Shown piece after piece: positions 21,536 to 33,191 of a stretch of DNA of 64,000 nucleotides. The position numbers and the translations under genes are program-made. The stretch is from Brachionus rotundiformis (Eukaryota; Rotifera; Eurotatoria; Ploima; Brachionidae), in contig JAESIW010000109.1 of the NCBI GenBank assembly GCA_016802295.1, positions 754,907 to 818,906 on the forward strand, read 5' to 3'. The stretch's first letter is position 1. Each line of letters opens with the position of its first letter. The notes below the pieces were generated by a model, which worked only from the letters and a program-made list of their open reading frames with translations, did not search any database and was not told the origin of the DNA.

Positions 21536-24469
21536 CACTAAAAATATGACTGCAATTGTCACTTGTAGATCAATTATTACCAAAGCTTATGATACTGGTA
21601 CTAAGATACAAATAATAATGCCTAAGTACTTATTGTAAAAGATTGTTTTACTTTTTTATTTCTTAAAATGAATTATTTTTTAAATAAATGCTGAAAAGCT
21701 GAAAGGCTTCAACTTATCTGATCCAACAAAAAAAAACAATTCTTATAGAAAGTTTTGAGCATTTTTTTATTATAAAATAAAATACAGAAGTATATTTCAA
21801 TGGTTTATCTAATTTTTTTTGTCTGCAGAGCAGTCCAACATGATTATAAATGCAAATCTGGACATAATACTCGGTTATGGCTAAATTTTAACAAGCAAAT
21901 GAAGAAAGAGGACGTTTAGGTATGCTTGATTGAATTTATTAATCAGCATGGTATAGGAAAGATTTTGTGCAATCGTACTGGAGTAAGTTTATACAAAGAT
22001 AAAAGTTTTTTTTACTGATGGCTCTAAAAATTAAGTAAAGATTTTTTGACGCTAAAAAAATCTGTTAAACTTATAAAATTTTTTTTAACCTTAAACCATT
22101 CTCTAAAAAAATATATATATAAACCTTTAGCAAATTTGCTTCTGGTAGACTGCTTTTAAAATCATTCTACCAGAATATTTACAACTTAACTAAAAGTTGA
22201 ATTTTTTAAATTGTATAAAATTATTATCTAAAAACAACAAATGATTTCTGAGTTGAAAATTTTTGTTTTTCTTTAGGTTATGATTAAAATCTTGGGAAAT
22301 TTTTTTTGATATTCATGTTTAAATTTTTAATTGTGCTAATTTCCTAAAGAGTGAAAAATAAAAAATAATTGAAAAATAATTATCTCTTGCTAAATATCTG
22401 CTTTTTTTCCTATTATTACATTTATTTAAAAAAAAAAACCCATTCAAATTTCTCAAACCAAGACATTTCCTATTTGTATATGGACCAAAAATCGATATTG
22501 TCATTATTTATATTACATTTATTTTTATTTTCGTATTAAAAAATTGATCTTAAGTTTGATTTAAGAAAAATAATTTTTTTCAATTTAAATTTTTATATTT
22601 AAAAAAATTAGAACTAACTGTTTAATTTTGTGTAGCTATATTAGCTTTTTTTCATATTTATGATTTATTTCTTTACTATAGACAACAATGGAAACAAATT
22701 TAAATCAAGAATCAAATTTTTATTATCATTCTATTTAACTATATAACTAAATTTTTGTCCTAACTAGTAAATAATTAATAATTAATTTTATTTATTTTAC
22801 TTTGGTCAAGCATTTGACTTGAATTTAAAATTTTAATTTCCACCAAACTATCTTAATTAAATATAATTTTTTTGATTCAATAGCAGATTCTTTTTTGTAT
22901 GAAAAATAATTGATGTTCTCGATTATTTAATTTTAAACTAATAATTATTATTTAAGATTCAGACAGGATAATTTTTAATATTGATAATTTCTTGATAAAA
23001 AATTATTCAGTCTAGCTAATGCTTGATAATTTAAAAGCTACTTTTTATGACAAATAAAAAAAATTCAATAGCAAAACAGGGCAAAAAAATTTTCCTTCAT
23101 TAGTTAACTGTTTATTATATAATTAAGTTTTTCGTATTGCTAAAAATACAAAATACCACATCTTGCCACAACAAGTTGGATACAGTGCCATTGATTTTTC
23201 AGGCTAGAGTATGAAACCAATTTATTATTAAAATTTTCATAATTAGAAAAAAAAGGTATTTTAAGTTTTTATTTTTAGATACCACAATTGACCTTTTTGG
23301 ACAACAATATTAATTTCCTGCTTGATTTATTAATTATGGATTATTTGATGACCAATTTAATAAAATAATAATAAGTCCAAAGATTTAATTTTTTTAAGAG
23401 CCAGTTGTTTGAATACTTGAAAATAAAAATTTTAGGCTGAAATAATTTTCAAATTATATACAACTGCCTTTATTCATTTTTTTAACACAGCTAGATATGC
23501 TTACGTTTGTTTAAATTAGAAAATTCAATAAAAACAATCAGTTTTTTTTTAATTTGAATTATGATAAATTAAGACACAAACTCGTGATTTTAAAACCTAA
23601 ATCAATCTCAGTCAAAATTTTGACAAAATCTAATTAAATTTTTTTTATTTCTAATTAATTGTTAATATTAATTCGGAAAAAATTAACCATGTCTCCAAGA
23701 TTTACTTTTATATGAAAATGTTCAACAAAAAAAAAAAAGATTTCCATCTAAAAAGCTTATTAAAGATATTTAAATTCGTAATAAGTATTTTGATAAAAAT
23801 GATCCTAATTAGATCATTTGTTTGCTTTATTTATTCCCAAAACATGATACTCTGAAAACGAGATTGATTACAGTTTAAATATGTTTTCGTTTACTGAATT
23901 ACGATTTTGTGATGATAGTCTGGTTCGTAAAAATTCAAATAATTCAAATAACTTTAATTATTCCTTAGTTTTTTTTTTACATTTTCTAATCAAATTTCAA
24001 TAAACTTAAATTATAAATGAAAATTTTCATATTGTCTGGTAAAATTTTGGATGTGGATTTAGCATTTTTTTAATATTTCAAGCCTTAAAATATTATCAAA
24101 TTGAATCATTTTTGTTTAATTAATTTTTTTTTAGGCTTTAAAATTATCGTCTGCATCCATTAGCCCAGTGAGTTTGGCCATTTAGATCCCAAGCAAGACC
24201 AACTAGATTAATAAAAATTCTTGCTCAATTTCTACCATTTAAACAAAATTTTCTTAATTTTTAAAATAAACTCAAAATTTAAGTTCCTAATTAATAGTTC
24301 CTTTTGATTAGATTGATTAGATTTAAGATTTAGTTAAATTTAATACGATTTGCCTTACTTATTTTAAATTTTTTTAATTAAGATACCAAATTTCCGTCTA
24401 AACTGATTGCATAAAAAATAATTAACAATAACAGTTTATTTTTTTTCTTTTTAAACAAAAGTAATTGCT
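21536..24469. other. Intergenic, no gene seen
   Basis: Extremely AT-rich spacer with homopolymer runs. Only short low-complexity ORFs (for example 22319-22504) are present. Confidence 0.5.
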
Positions 24470-24800
24470 TGGTGTCTGCACACGAAGAAAGACATTTTAG
24501 TGCTCGAGAAGGTTCAAATAAGAGCAACAAAATTGGTAAAATCACTAAGGCATCTATCAAATGAGAAGAGATTAGAGAAGTTGGAACTCACTACCCTGAG
24601 CAAGAGAAGAGAAACAGGTGATCTTGTCGTATTTCAAGATAGCTATTTGTTCTACCAAAATGAATCAGCATGATCCAAACAATCTTTGCGATTCGGTGAG
24701 CTGTCTGGTCCAGCCAGGAGTATACGCAGGTACCAACACAGAATGTCCAAACAACTTACGAAGCACTATATGGGTTCTTGCTTGGCGGGATAAACTATGA
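24470..24800 (+). mobile_element. LINE reverse-transcriptase C-terminal fragment
   Basis: The first part reads KDILVLEKVQIRATKL, then LRHLSNEKRLEKLELTTLSKRRETGDL (about 24490-24626), the typical C-terminus of CR1/Jockey-class LINE reverse transcriptases, where the hallmark is LE-x-VQ-R-T. A shift to another frame continues with LRFGELSGPARSIRRYQHR (about 24690-24740). No upstream RT domain is attached, so it is a 5'-truncated, frameshifted copy. Confidence 0.7.
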
Positions 24801-25319
24801 CTATAACTATAACTGTTTTCCTTGATTCTAAAACTTTTTAAAATATGAAGACTTGATGGAGATAATTAATGTCAAAGATTGGTTAGCCATATATTGCATA
24901 TATTTTGCCAGACAATTTCTGCTATTCACTTATTAAAAAATATTCAAAGAGCAAACTTCTTCTAAGAATATATTGAGAGAAACGATAGAATAAACTGTGG
25001 CTTATTTATAAAGTATTGAAAAGATCTTAGTGCCAATTAAACCAATTCACTACACAAAATCTTCATTGAATGATCAAGTGGAAAATAAAATTAATAACTG
25101 TGCATTATTATAACAATGCACTTAGGCTCTTCAACCACTTGGTATTTTAAATTTATCATTTAGACTGTAAACAAAGCAAATTAGCTTAATGTAGGGAAAT
25201 TCTACTGGAGTTTGTGGAAGATGGCTGGTAAATTTTGTTTTTTCATGTATTTAAAAAAAAAAACAGAAAAATATATCATATTTCATATATGAATTTTTGA
25301 AAAAGGGATTTTTATATAC
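24801..25319. other. Spacer left of the mariner element
   Basis: AT-rich sequence with no gene. It ends at the TA dinucleotide (25320-25321) into which the mariner element is inserted. Confidence 0.5.
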
Positions 25320-25321
25320 TA

Positions 25322-26025
25322 ACGGGTGCCCAATAATGCTTGTCCGAAACTTCGATTAGAAAAAAATAGATGATTAGATAATGATAATATTATGAAAATT
25401 TACAGTTTGATACAAAATTTTGTCTTTTTTTCGAAAATAATAATGGTTTTTTAAATTTTTTATTTTTTCGCATGCTCAATGCTGAGGTGTGACACATAGT
25501 CTGACCCAAAATTGTCCTCTGTGATCAAGATAATTCGAATACAAGTATAATATATCAATTTGTAGAGAATTTAATCTTGATTAAAATGAGCTATTGTTTG
25601 TTTTAATCGGATGGTTTTTGAAGGAGTTATGTTAAAAAAACAGCAAAATCTTAAGATTTTATGAAAAAGTGAAAATTCAGTAAAATGATCTTTTTTTTCA
25701 AATATCTTTCGACCAGAATTAGATATTGCCCTGAAATTTTACACACAAATTAAATAGAGAATCAGCTATTGAATGAATAGCTAATTAATATTTTTTTTTG
25801 ATTTAAAGCACTTTTATAAGAGTTTTTTTACATTAAAGGTATAGTCCCTTTCTTTGATAAATATTTCAAAGATTTTAATATAAAGCCGCTAAATAAAGTA
25901 TATTATTTAAAAGCTAAGATCCTAAGCTACAAAATAATATATAATTCTTAATAGTTGTACAAGGATTTGATGAAAAATAATTGAATTAAAATTAATAAAA
26001 ATTTTATTTTTTTTTAAATTTTGTT
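25322..26025 (+). repeat. Left terminal inverted repeat of the mariner element
   Basis: 704 bp, reverse complement of 27336-28039. The inner boundary is where the arms diverge, after TTTAAATTTTGTT. Confidence 0.9.
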
Positions 26026-26031
26026 GTTATT

Positions 26032-27263
26032 TTATTTATGACAATAAGCTCCTTTGGCTTCTTCAACATCTCTTATCCTTTTTGTAAAACTATTAACTGC
26101 ATTTCTAATGTGTTCAACTGGCACTCGCTCGACTCCTCTTTTAATTTCTTCAATGAAATCCTCCCTTTTGGCAAACTTGTTTGTCCTCATATTTGTCACA
26201 CAGGCATTCCAAAAAAAATAATCACACGGGTTCAAATCGGGTGAATTGGGAGGCCAATTGGTACTTCTTATAAATTTGAAAAGATTATTTTCACACCATC
26301 TTTGTGTCGTCTTAGCGGTGTGCGGTTTTGCGCCATCTTGTTGATATACCCATTTATTTGTGCCGAAAATTCTTTGACCTTCTCGTTTCGCAAAAGGCAA
26401 AATTCTGCGCTGGTAAAATGTAAAGTTAATTGTTTCATCTTAAATCATTAATAAAAATTTGGGTTTATAAAATTTGTTTTAAAAAACTTTTGTCTAAAAA
26501 ATATGGCTTCGTTGGTCCTTTTTCTGTTAAGCCTATCCAAACCATTACAGATAGTGGAAACTTAGAAACACCATATAAACCTTATTTAATTTAAGATTTT
26601 TAAGATTTTTTAAAATTTAAATTTTTAAGAAAATTAAGTAAACCTCCTTTTAAATCAGCTTCCTCTCGTGAAATGGCGTAAACTCTCTGATTTTGTTTAT
26701 TCAAGCCCCCGTCAACAGCGAACAATTTCTCATCCGAAAACATTATCGGTAAATTTTTGAACTCTTTGTTCTTATTTTTTCGCCAAAATTGAGAAAAGCG
26801 CAATCTTTTGACTACATGAGCTTCTTTCATCAAAGGAATTTTTCTCTTTTTATAGGCCTTAATTTAATCATTTAAAGCAAAATTTAAAAAAATCTTTAAA
26901 TTTTACTATAAGGTTAAGTTCTTTAAATATGTTCACCACAGATCCTTTTGAAATATTCAATTTGGCCGCAATTTGTCTGCCAGAATGATTATTGGTTAAT
27001 CGTTTAACTTTACGTTTATTAATTTGTGTGACTGCTGACCGAGGTCTACCCGATGATTTTTTTGAAGCAGTTTTGCCATTGTCTTTAAAATCTTTAATCC
27101 AACGAGAGACTGATCTTTGAGAAACTTTTCCGCAAAGCATTTGAAAAATTCCAGTGTTGGATATTCCATTTTGATGGTGTTGAATAACCAATTCACGTAA
27201 GGCTTGTTGCTTGGGACGTCTCATATTTATTATTTTAGATTTTAGATTTGAAAAATTATCCAA
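26032..27263 (-). CDS. mariner transposase, DD37D, four exons
   Basis: Four exons on the minus strand, 27263-26907, 26857-26644, 26580-26488 and 26438-26032, join in frame across three GT-AG introns of 49-63 bp. They give 356 residues, or 343 from the second Met at 27224, which fits the usual mariner start (MRRPKQQALRELVIQ). The N-terminus is a paired-type helix-turn-helix DNA-binding domain with a GRPR linker. The catalytic core has MFSDEK (first Asp), VYQQDGAKPHTA (second Asp) and NSPDLNPCDYFFW. The second and third acidic residues are separated by 37 positions, hence DD37D, the spacing of the maT group. Junctions restore family blocks such as GGLYGVSKFPLSVMVWIG and NETINFTFYQRRILPFAK. No stop or frameshift remains, so it may be active. 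Introns are unusual in this family. Confidence 0.92.
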
Positions 27264-27335
27264 ATATGATCAAAAAAAATTAATTAAATTTTAGGATTTA
27301 TGCAATAAGTCTTAAATAGGAATTTTTAAAAGCAA

Positions 27336-28039
27336 AACAAAATTTAAAAAAAAATAAAATTTTTATTAATTTTAATTCAATTATTTTTCATCAAATCCTT
27401 GTACAACTATTAAGAATTATATATTATTTTGTAGCTTAGGATCTTAGCTTTTAAATAATATACTTTATTTAGCGGCTTTATATTAAAATCTTTGAAATAT
27501 TTATCAAAGAAAGGGACTATACCTTTAATGTAAAAAAACTCTTATAAAAGTGCTTTAAATCAAAAAAAAATATTAATTAGCTATTCATTCAATAGCTGAT
27601 TCTCTATTTAATTTGTGTGTAAAATTTCAGGGCAATATCTAATTCTGGTCGAAAGATATTTGAAAAAAAAGATCATTTTACTGAATTTTCACTTTTTCAT
27701 AAAATCTTAAGATTTTGCTGTTTTTTTAACATAACTCCTTCAAAAACCATCCGATTAAAACAAACAATAGCTCATTTTAATCAAGATTAAATTCTCTACA
27801 AATTGATATATTATACTTGTATTCGAATTATCTTGATCACAGAGGACAATTTTGGGTCAGACTATGTGTCACACCTCAGCATTGAGCATGCGAAAAAATA
27901 AAAAATTTAAAAAACCATTATTATTTTCGAAAAAAAGACAAAATTTTGTATCAAACTGTAAATTTTCATAATATTATCATTATCTAATCATCTATTTTTT
28001 TCTAATCGAAGTTTCGGACAAGCATTATTGGGCACCCGT
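27336..28039 (-). repeat. Right terminal inverted repeat of the mariner element
   Basis: 704 bp, mirror of the left arm, ending in GGCACCCGT next to TA at 28040-28041. The transposase ATG lies 73-112 bp inside its inner edge, so a transposase promoter probably sits in this arm. Confidence 0.9.
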
Positions 28040-28484
28040 TATGATGAAGTTTTTTTTTTGCTAAATTAATTTAATTAAAATTGGAGAATAGAAAGAAAAG
28101 AATGCTTTTAAATGAATAAGAAAATTTAAATACTTCTTTATGGCTTACACCGAAAAATGGGAATAAAATTCCTAAATTTAAAACCACTTAATTTAATTAA
28201 TATTATTTATATAAAAATAGTATTAATTTAATATGTATATGAAATTCATTTAATATTAGTTTTTATAAATTCAAATATTATATTCAATTACCTCTTTTCA
28301 ATGTTTATAAATTAAAATTATAGTAAAAAAATTATATCTTTTTTATTAGTTTATTATTTTTATTTATAAATAAAGTATTTTTTGCTAGTTGCTAATTTAC
28401 TTCAATCGTATGTAATATTTTAAATTTTTAATATTTTAAATAAACAAGAGGAAAAAAACAAAAATTTTGATTTCATCTTACTAT

Positions 28485-29062
28485 TTAACACAAAGAAGCC
28501 CAATCTTACTATTCAACTCCTTTTTAAGAAATTGAATAAACTTGAAAATTTGAGGGTTAACAGCTTTTTTTCTGAAATTGATATTTTTATAAAGCTTTCT
28601 TTTCAAAATAAGTTTCACGGAAATTTTCAACCTAATGATATTTATCACTAAAGCTTAAAAAATACTGAAAATCGAGACTCAAAAAAAAGGATTTTATTTT
28701 ATAAAGATGTTTATTTAAAAGCTTAAATTCAATTATATGTGTGTACAAAATTTTAAGATAATACCTTAAATAAATCAAAAGTTATTTGATAAAAACATAA
28801 AAACACAGGTTTTAGGATTTTAGAACATGTCATTTTTTGGTGTTATTTGATTGTATCTTCTCGAAATTTTGACGGAAAAATACAATCTAAAGCTTATTTT
28901 AATCATAAAAAAATTTTCTACAAAATGATATATTAAACTCGCAACTTTAGTATGGTGTCTTATGAGGACAACCTAGGTCGCAGGTAGAGGTCAATTAGTA
29001 GGCCAAAGTGAACTAATTTTGAAAAGAAAGATTTAAAAAGATATCAATTTTTGGCCACCCGT
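28485..29062. mobile_element. Diverged relic of a related mariner end
   Basis: This stretch follows the right arm of the neighbouring mariner in the same order but with many differences. Examples are TTATTTTAATCAT, CTACAAAATGATATATTA and GAGGACAAC at about 28894-28970, against TCATTTTAATCAA, CTACAAATTGATATATTA and GAGGACAAT in the intact arm. It ends GGCCACCCGT at 29053-29062, against GGCACCCGT in the intact element. No transposase or partner arm is seen, so it is an old solo end. Confidence 0.6.
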
Positions 29063-29190
29063 AATCAAAAATGACTAATAGAAACTTAAAATTTACTTGA
29101 AATACTTAATTATTCTTATTTTATTTTAAATTAATTTTTTCCAATTCCTCAGATATTTTAATTTTAAATTGAAATTATTGTAATTAATCA

Positions 29191-29210
29191 GTCGGGCTTT
29201 CTAGTGTTAA
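29191..29210. mobile_element. piggyBac-like MITE right end (remnant)
   Basis: GTCGGGCTTTCTAGTGTTAA here is identical to the right end of the MITE at 13319-13338, including TTAA. I found no matching left end upstream, so it is probably a truncated copy. Confidence 0.55.
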
Positions 29211-30411
29211 AAATCCAATGAGCGAAAAAATTGGCTAAAAAATTAACCATGAAAAGAATAAACATTCCCACGATAAAAAATTAAAAGAGATAGAGGTTCC
29301 CACGGCAATCACCATACAACTATTATTCATCCTTTTTCATTGGATTTCTGTTAATAAATCAGAGTCTTGTTCTTAATTTTCTAATATAAAGTTATAAATA
29401 TATTATTTCAAAGAGATGATCGAAACGATGATTTTTATATTGAAAATTTTCTCTTTCAGTTTTAAGAAATATGTTGTCAAACTTTAGTTTTACAAAATCT
29501 CCATTAAATATTATTTCTTTCAGTAATCTATATAATTTATTATGAAGCTAAATAGAAACTATCTAGAACGGACATAATAAATCATTATATTTTTTTCTAA
29601 CCCCTAACCCGTTAATAACATAAATTTGGTTAATAGATTTAAACAAAGTGATAAAGGATCTGTGCGTGAATTTAATTTAAGTCCAAGAAGATTCAATTTT
29701 ATGACCAATTGTGTGGTGCCACATTGGTATGCTGTGTTTAAGCATGCAATATCCACCATATTGGTAAACACCTCTGAGTCTAGAATAGACTAGGAAGCAT
29801 CAGGGATTTAGGTTTAAGTTTATGTTAATCTAAACCACTGTATTTATTATAATTTTTTAATTAAAAATAATTCATAAAGAAATGATTTTTTTTGAAATTT
29901 TATTTTACAAAAAATCCAACTTTTAATTACAAAAAAGAGTTTGATTTAGGAAAAAAATTCTAAAAAAAGGCCAAGACAAAAAAATTGGCCCGTAAGAAAA
30001 AAATTTCTCAAGAACGTGAAGATTAATTAGTTATACTGTTAGACAATGCCCTTTATGAATGATGATCAATGCTCTAATTAAGATCGTTAGACTAGGCGAT
30101 TTACAGAAAAATATTAAATAAAAATAAATTTAAAATTTTGAGATGAATAGGTTCAATTAGGCGACAACATCGATTCTAATCGTTCTCTTTAGGTCCTAAT
30201 GTAATCTAAATTAGAGCAATACGATAAAATTAAACATTTATTGATTAGACATAATAAATCCCTACCGCGACATGGCCTATTGAATCTTCGGTCTGATTAA
30301 TTGGCATATAGGGGTTGTTTGATTTAGGAGTATGCTGAACAATTTTGGTTGGAGTTCTAAGCAAATTTGGCGCCAAATTAAAAACAAATTTAAATTAGAA
30401 TAATTTCAAAA
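29211..30411. other. Spacer downstream of the Fasciclin-like gene
   Basis: AT-rich spacer with no convincing gene. It contains the probable 3' UTR of the transmembrane isoform next to 30412. Confidence 0.45.
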
Positions 30412-33191
30412 TTACGGTTTGTAATCGATTGGAATTTCTTTTTGATTGGCACAAGACTTGGTAAGAATGGCAAGTAGGCCGCAGTCGAACTTCATCAAAA
30501 GCAGTACATCAATTATGATGAATAGGATAACAGCGGCGATTACTGATCCGCATATGAGAATAACTCGATTAATAACCGACTCATTAGGTTTTTTAAACGC
30601 TTCCAATTCTCCTAAATAATGAAAAAAAAATTTATATTTTATTAAAATTTTATTCACAACAACTAATTAAGTAAAAAAAAAATATTTTTTTTAATTCAAA
30701 TGACTCAAACAATTAGAAAAAATTGATTAGAACAGCAATTGTTAATAAAAGACCATGTGCATTGAGTCTATGAGCAATTGATTGTGCAGTGACAAATTTT
30801 CTGTCTGATAGTGAAGGAGAAAAACCAGGCTCAGCTAATAGCAAAATAAAAAACATGCATCAACTATACAAATAAGCATAAAGCGCATTAATGAGAAAAT
30901 TTTACTAACCTATTAGTCCGGGCAGTGTGCGTATTCTGAACGGCTGAGATGCCGATGGACCAATGTCGTTCCTGGCTTGCACATTTACTTCATAGAACGA
31001 GTTCGGCAATATATTTGTTATTTCATAATTAGTGATCGGAGCTTTGATAATAACGACATCTGACCATGGTCCAAGTCTGTTTGTGTCTACATGTTGGTTT
31101 GAGGAATCTTTATATGATAGCTTAAAAAAATTTTTTTTAATAAAAGATAAGATAAGATAGTTAATTAATTAATTTAATTACTCTTCGCCATTTGACAAGA
31201 TAGTCTCGAATAGGCGATCCACCATTTGAGTCAACAGTCCACTCAATGTAGCATCTTGTCGATGCGGAACAGTCCTCTTGGCTTAGTACACGTATGGGAT
31301 CGGGCTGACGTCGACTGAGTGTTTTAATTTTGATATCTTTGGACCACTGACCTTGACCGACCTTGTTAACACCAGCCACTCTGAACAGGTATTCAGTGTC
31401 GGGCAAAAGCGCATCGACATGTACAAGCTTGCGCTCCTCGTTGTTGGCGGGAAAATTTTTCTCATTTTGATTTGACCAATCAGAATTCAAAAACCTCCAT
31501 TGCACTTTGACTGTATGTATAGGAAGACCTCCGTTCGATTCTGGCTTTAAGGATAAGGTGACTTCGAAATTGACTGATTCGGGTTTGGTCGATTGCAGGA
31601 CTAGCAAGGGTGCTAGCTTGGGACTAGTGGCCATTCGAAGTTCAATGTTTCTATAGCTTGGCCCCAAACGGTTCTCAGCTCTGCATTGATAATCACCAAA
31701 GTCGCTTTCAGAATCAGGAATAACCTCCAATTGAGATATACCAGGCTGATCTTTGTGCAGTATGTATTTGATGTTGTCATGATTAATTTGTTCTGTTTTA
31801 AAAAACCATGTTATCTGAGGCTGAGGCTCGCCGGTGGCCATGCATGTCATCTTAACGCCGGCACCTCGGGACATGTGCGAAGAGGAACTGCCCGAACTGC
31901 CGGTCATGTCCACATTTAACCAACTATAATACACTTCTTTGCTTTCTGAATTTATTAAAAGAGTGGGTCTGTACTCTACATACACTCGAACTTGTCTCTC
32001 GGTCACTTCGGCCTTGTTTGATGCCACACATGTTATATTTCTGTTGTACTTTCGATTGGCTGGTTTAATTCTCAATTCAGACCAGCTTCCCACTAAATTA
32101 TCACTTGGCTCATTATTGTCTGACACTATTTGCACTGAATTGTCACTAGACGGGCTAATATTCTCCAATGTATCAGCATATTTCCAAGTGATGAGCGCTT
32201 TGGGAAAAGCTTCGCGCACAACACATCTAACAACTAGCTCTTTGCCTTCCTCTACTCTAACATCTTCGAATGGAGCAATTACTGGCCCGACAAGGATGTT
32301 AACCCTGAAATTGGCACTTATTTTTCCTGAATTATTCTCTGCTTGGCATGTATATGTACCACGATCATTTACATTTGATTTAATGATTCGGAGCGAATCG
32401 GCACTGAATACATAGCGTTCTCCGGCCAGCTGTATTCCATTTCTGAACCAGGCATAGTTAGCTGTTGGCTTGGCTGTTGCTTTACACCTGACCACTATGT
32501 CTTGACCATTAACACCATCTGTATCTACTGGTTTTTGGCTCCATATGGGCTCGTGCATCACTTGTACGTGTATTTGAGCCCGCTTGATCTCGCCTGTTGA
32601 GCTAACCGATGCCTGGCACAAATAGACCCCTTCATCTTCAATCTGAACATTTTTTATCACCAGGCCATCGTTGGTTATTTGATATTTGTGGTCATTTTTC
32701 AAATTAGTGCTGATTCCATTGCGAAACCAGGCTATTTCTGGCCCGGGTATCGAACTAGCGTGGCACTCGACTAGTTGATCATGGCCTGCTTTGATAAACT
32801 GTTCCAATTTGGTGTCCTGAAAGGTAATTCGTTTCTCTAGGATTAGTTCTATTTTGACTTCTTCGGGCATGCCGTCATGAACACCTTGACATGTGTATAT
32901 GCCCGCATCGGTAGGTTCCAGCTTTTCAAAATGTAGCATAAATTGTTCGTTGTTGAGTATTGTGTAGATGCGTTGTGTGAAGTCGCTGGATACGGTTTGG
33001 CCACTAGGTGAGATCCATTTGAGCGAGTTGGTGCTCTCGGCGCTCTGAGAGAAACATGTCAGAAAGAACTTTTCCTCGATGACTGCTTTGACTTTGTTGC
33101 CTTCGAACGGCTTTGGTAGAACAACTATCCGTGGCACAGTGCCGAGCAAAGCTTGTTCGAACAAACTTAGTATGAGTAATAAACTTATCAT
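30412..33191 (-). CDS. Fas2: Fasciclin II / NCAM-type cell adhesion molecule with two alternative ends
   Basis: A homophilic cell-surface adhesion protein used in axon guidance and synapse growth in other animals. Exon 1 (33191-31182) starts with a signal peptide (MISLLLILSLFEQALLG). It then encodes five Ig domains, each with the Cys/Trp/Cys pattern (YTCQG, YLCQA, YTCQA, ITCVA and YQCRA mark the second Cys), one FNIII domain and the start of a second. Exon 2 (31120-30910) completes FNIII-2. From the same phase-1 donor, two alternative last exons fit. Exon 3a (30834-30713) ends in a short hydrophobic tail (LLLTIAVLINFF) after a small-residue region, as in GPI-anchored proteins; that isoform has 780 residues. 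Exon 3b (30611-30412) carries a membrane segment (VILICGSVIAAVILFIIIDV) and a 26-residue cytoplasmic tail; that isoform has 806 residues. Five Ig plus two FNIII is the NCAM/FasII layout. Confidence 0.93.

Larger units (their letters stand above)
25322..28039 (-). mobile_element. Complete mariner-type transposon with 704-bp TIRs (DD37D)
   Basis: The element is flanked by TA dinucleotides (25320-25321 and 28040-28041), the target duplication expected of Tc1/mariner elements. Its termini read ACGGGTGCCCAATAATGC inward. The left arm 25322-26025 and right arm 27336-28039 are both 704 bp and appear identical wherever I compared them, including homopolymer lengths. The 1,310-bp interior is almost wholly transposase, whose stop codon lies 7 bp inside the left arm. 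Most mariners have TIRs near 30 bp, so arms of this size are exceptional. Intact coding capacity and matching arms suggest recent insertion or recent gene conversion. The element is 2,718 bp, in the spacer between the GPCR and Fasciclin-like genes. Confidence 0.93.

Noticed and set aside
31686..32415. Plus-strand ORFs across the Fasciclin-like exon
   Set aside because: Antisense shadows of the Ig-domain coding sequence.
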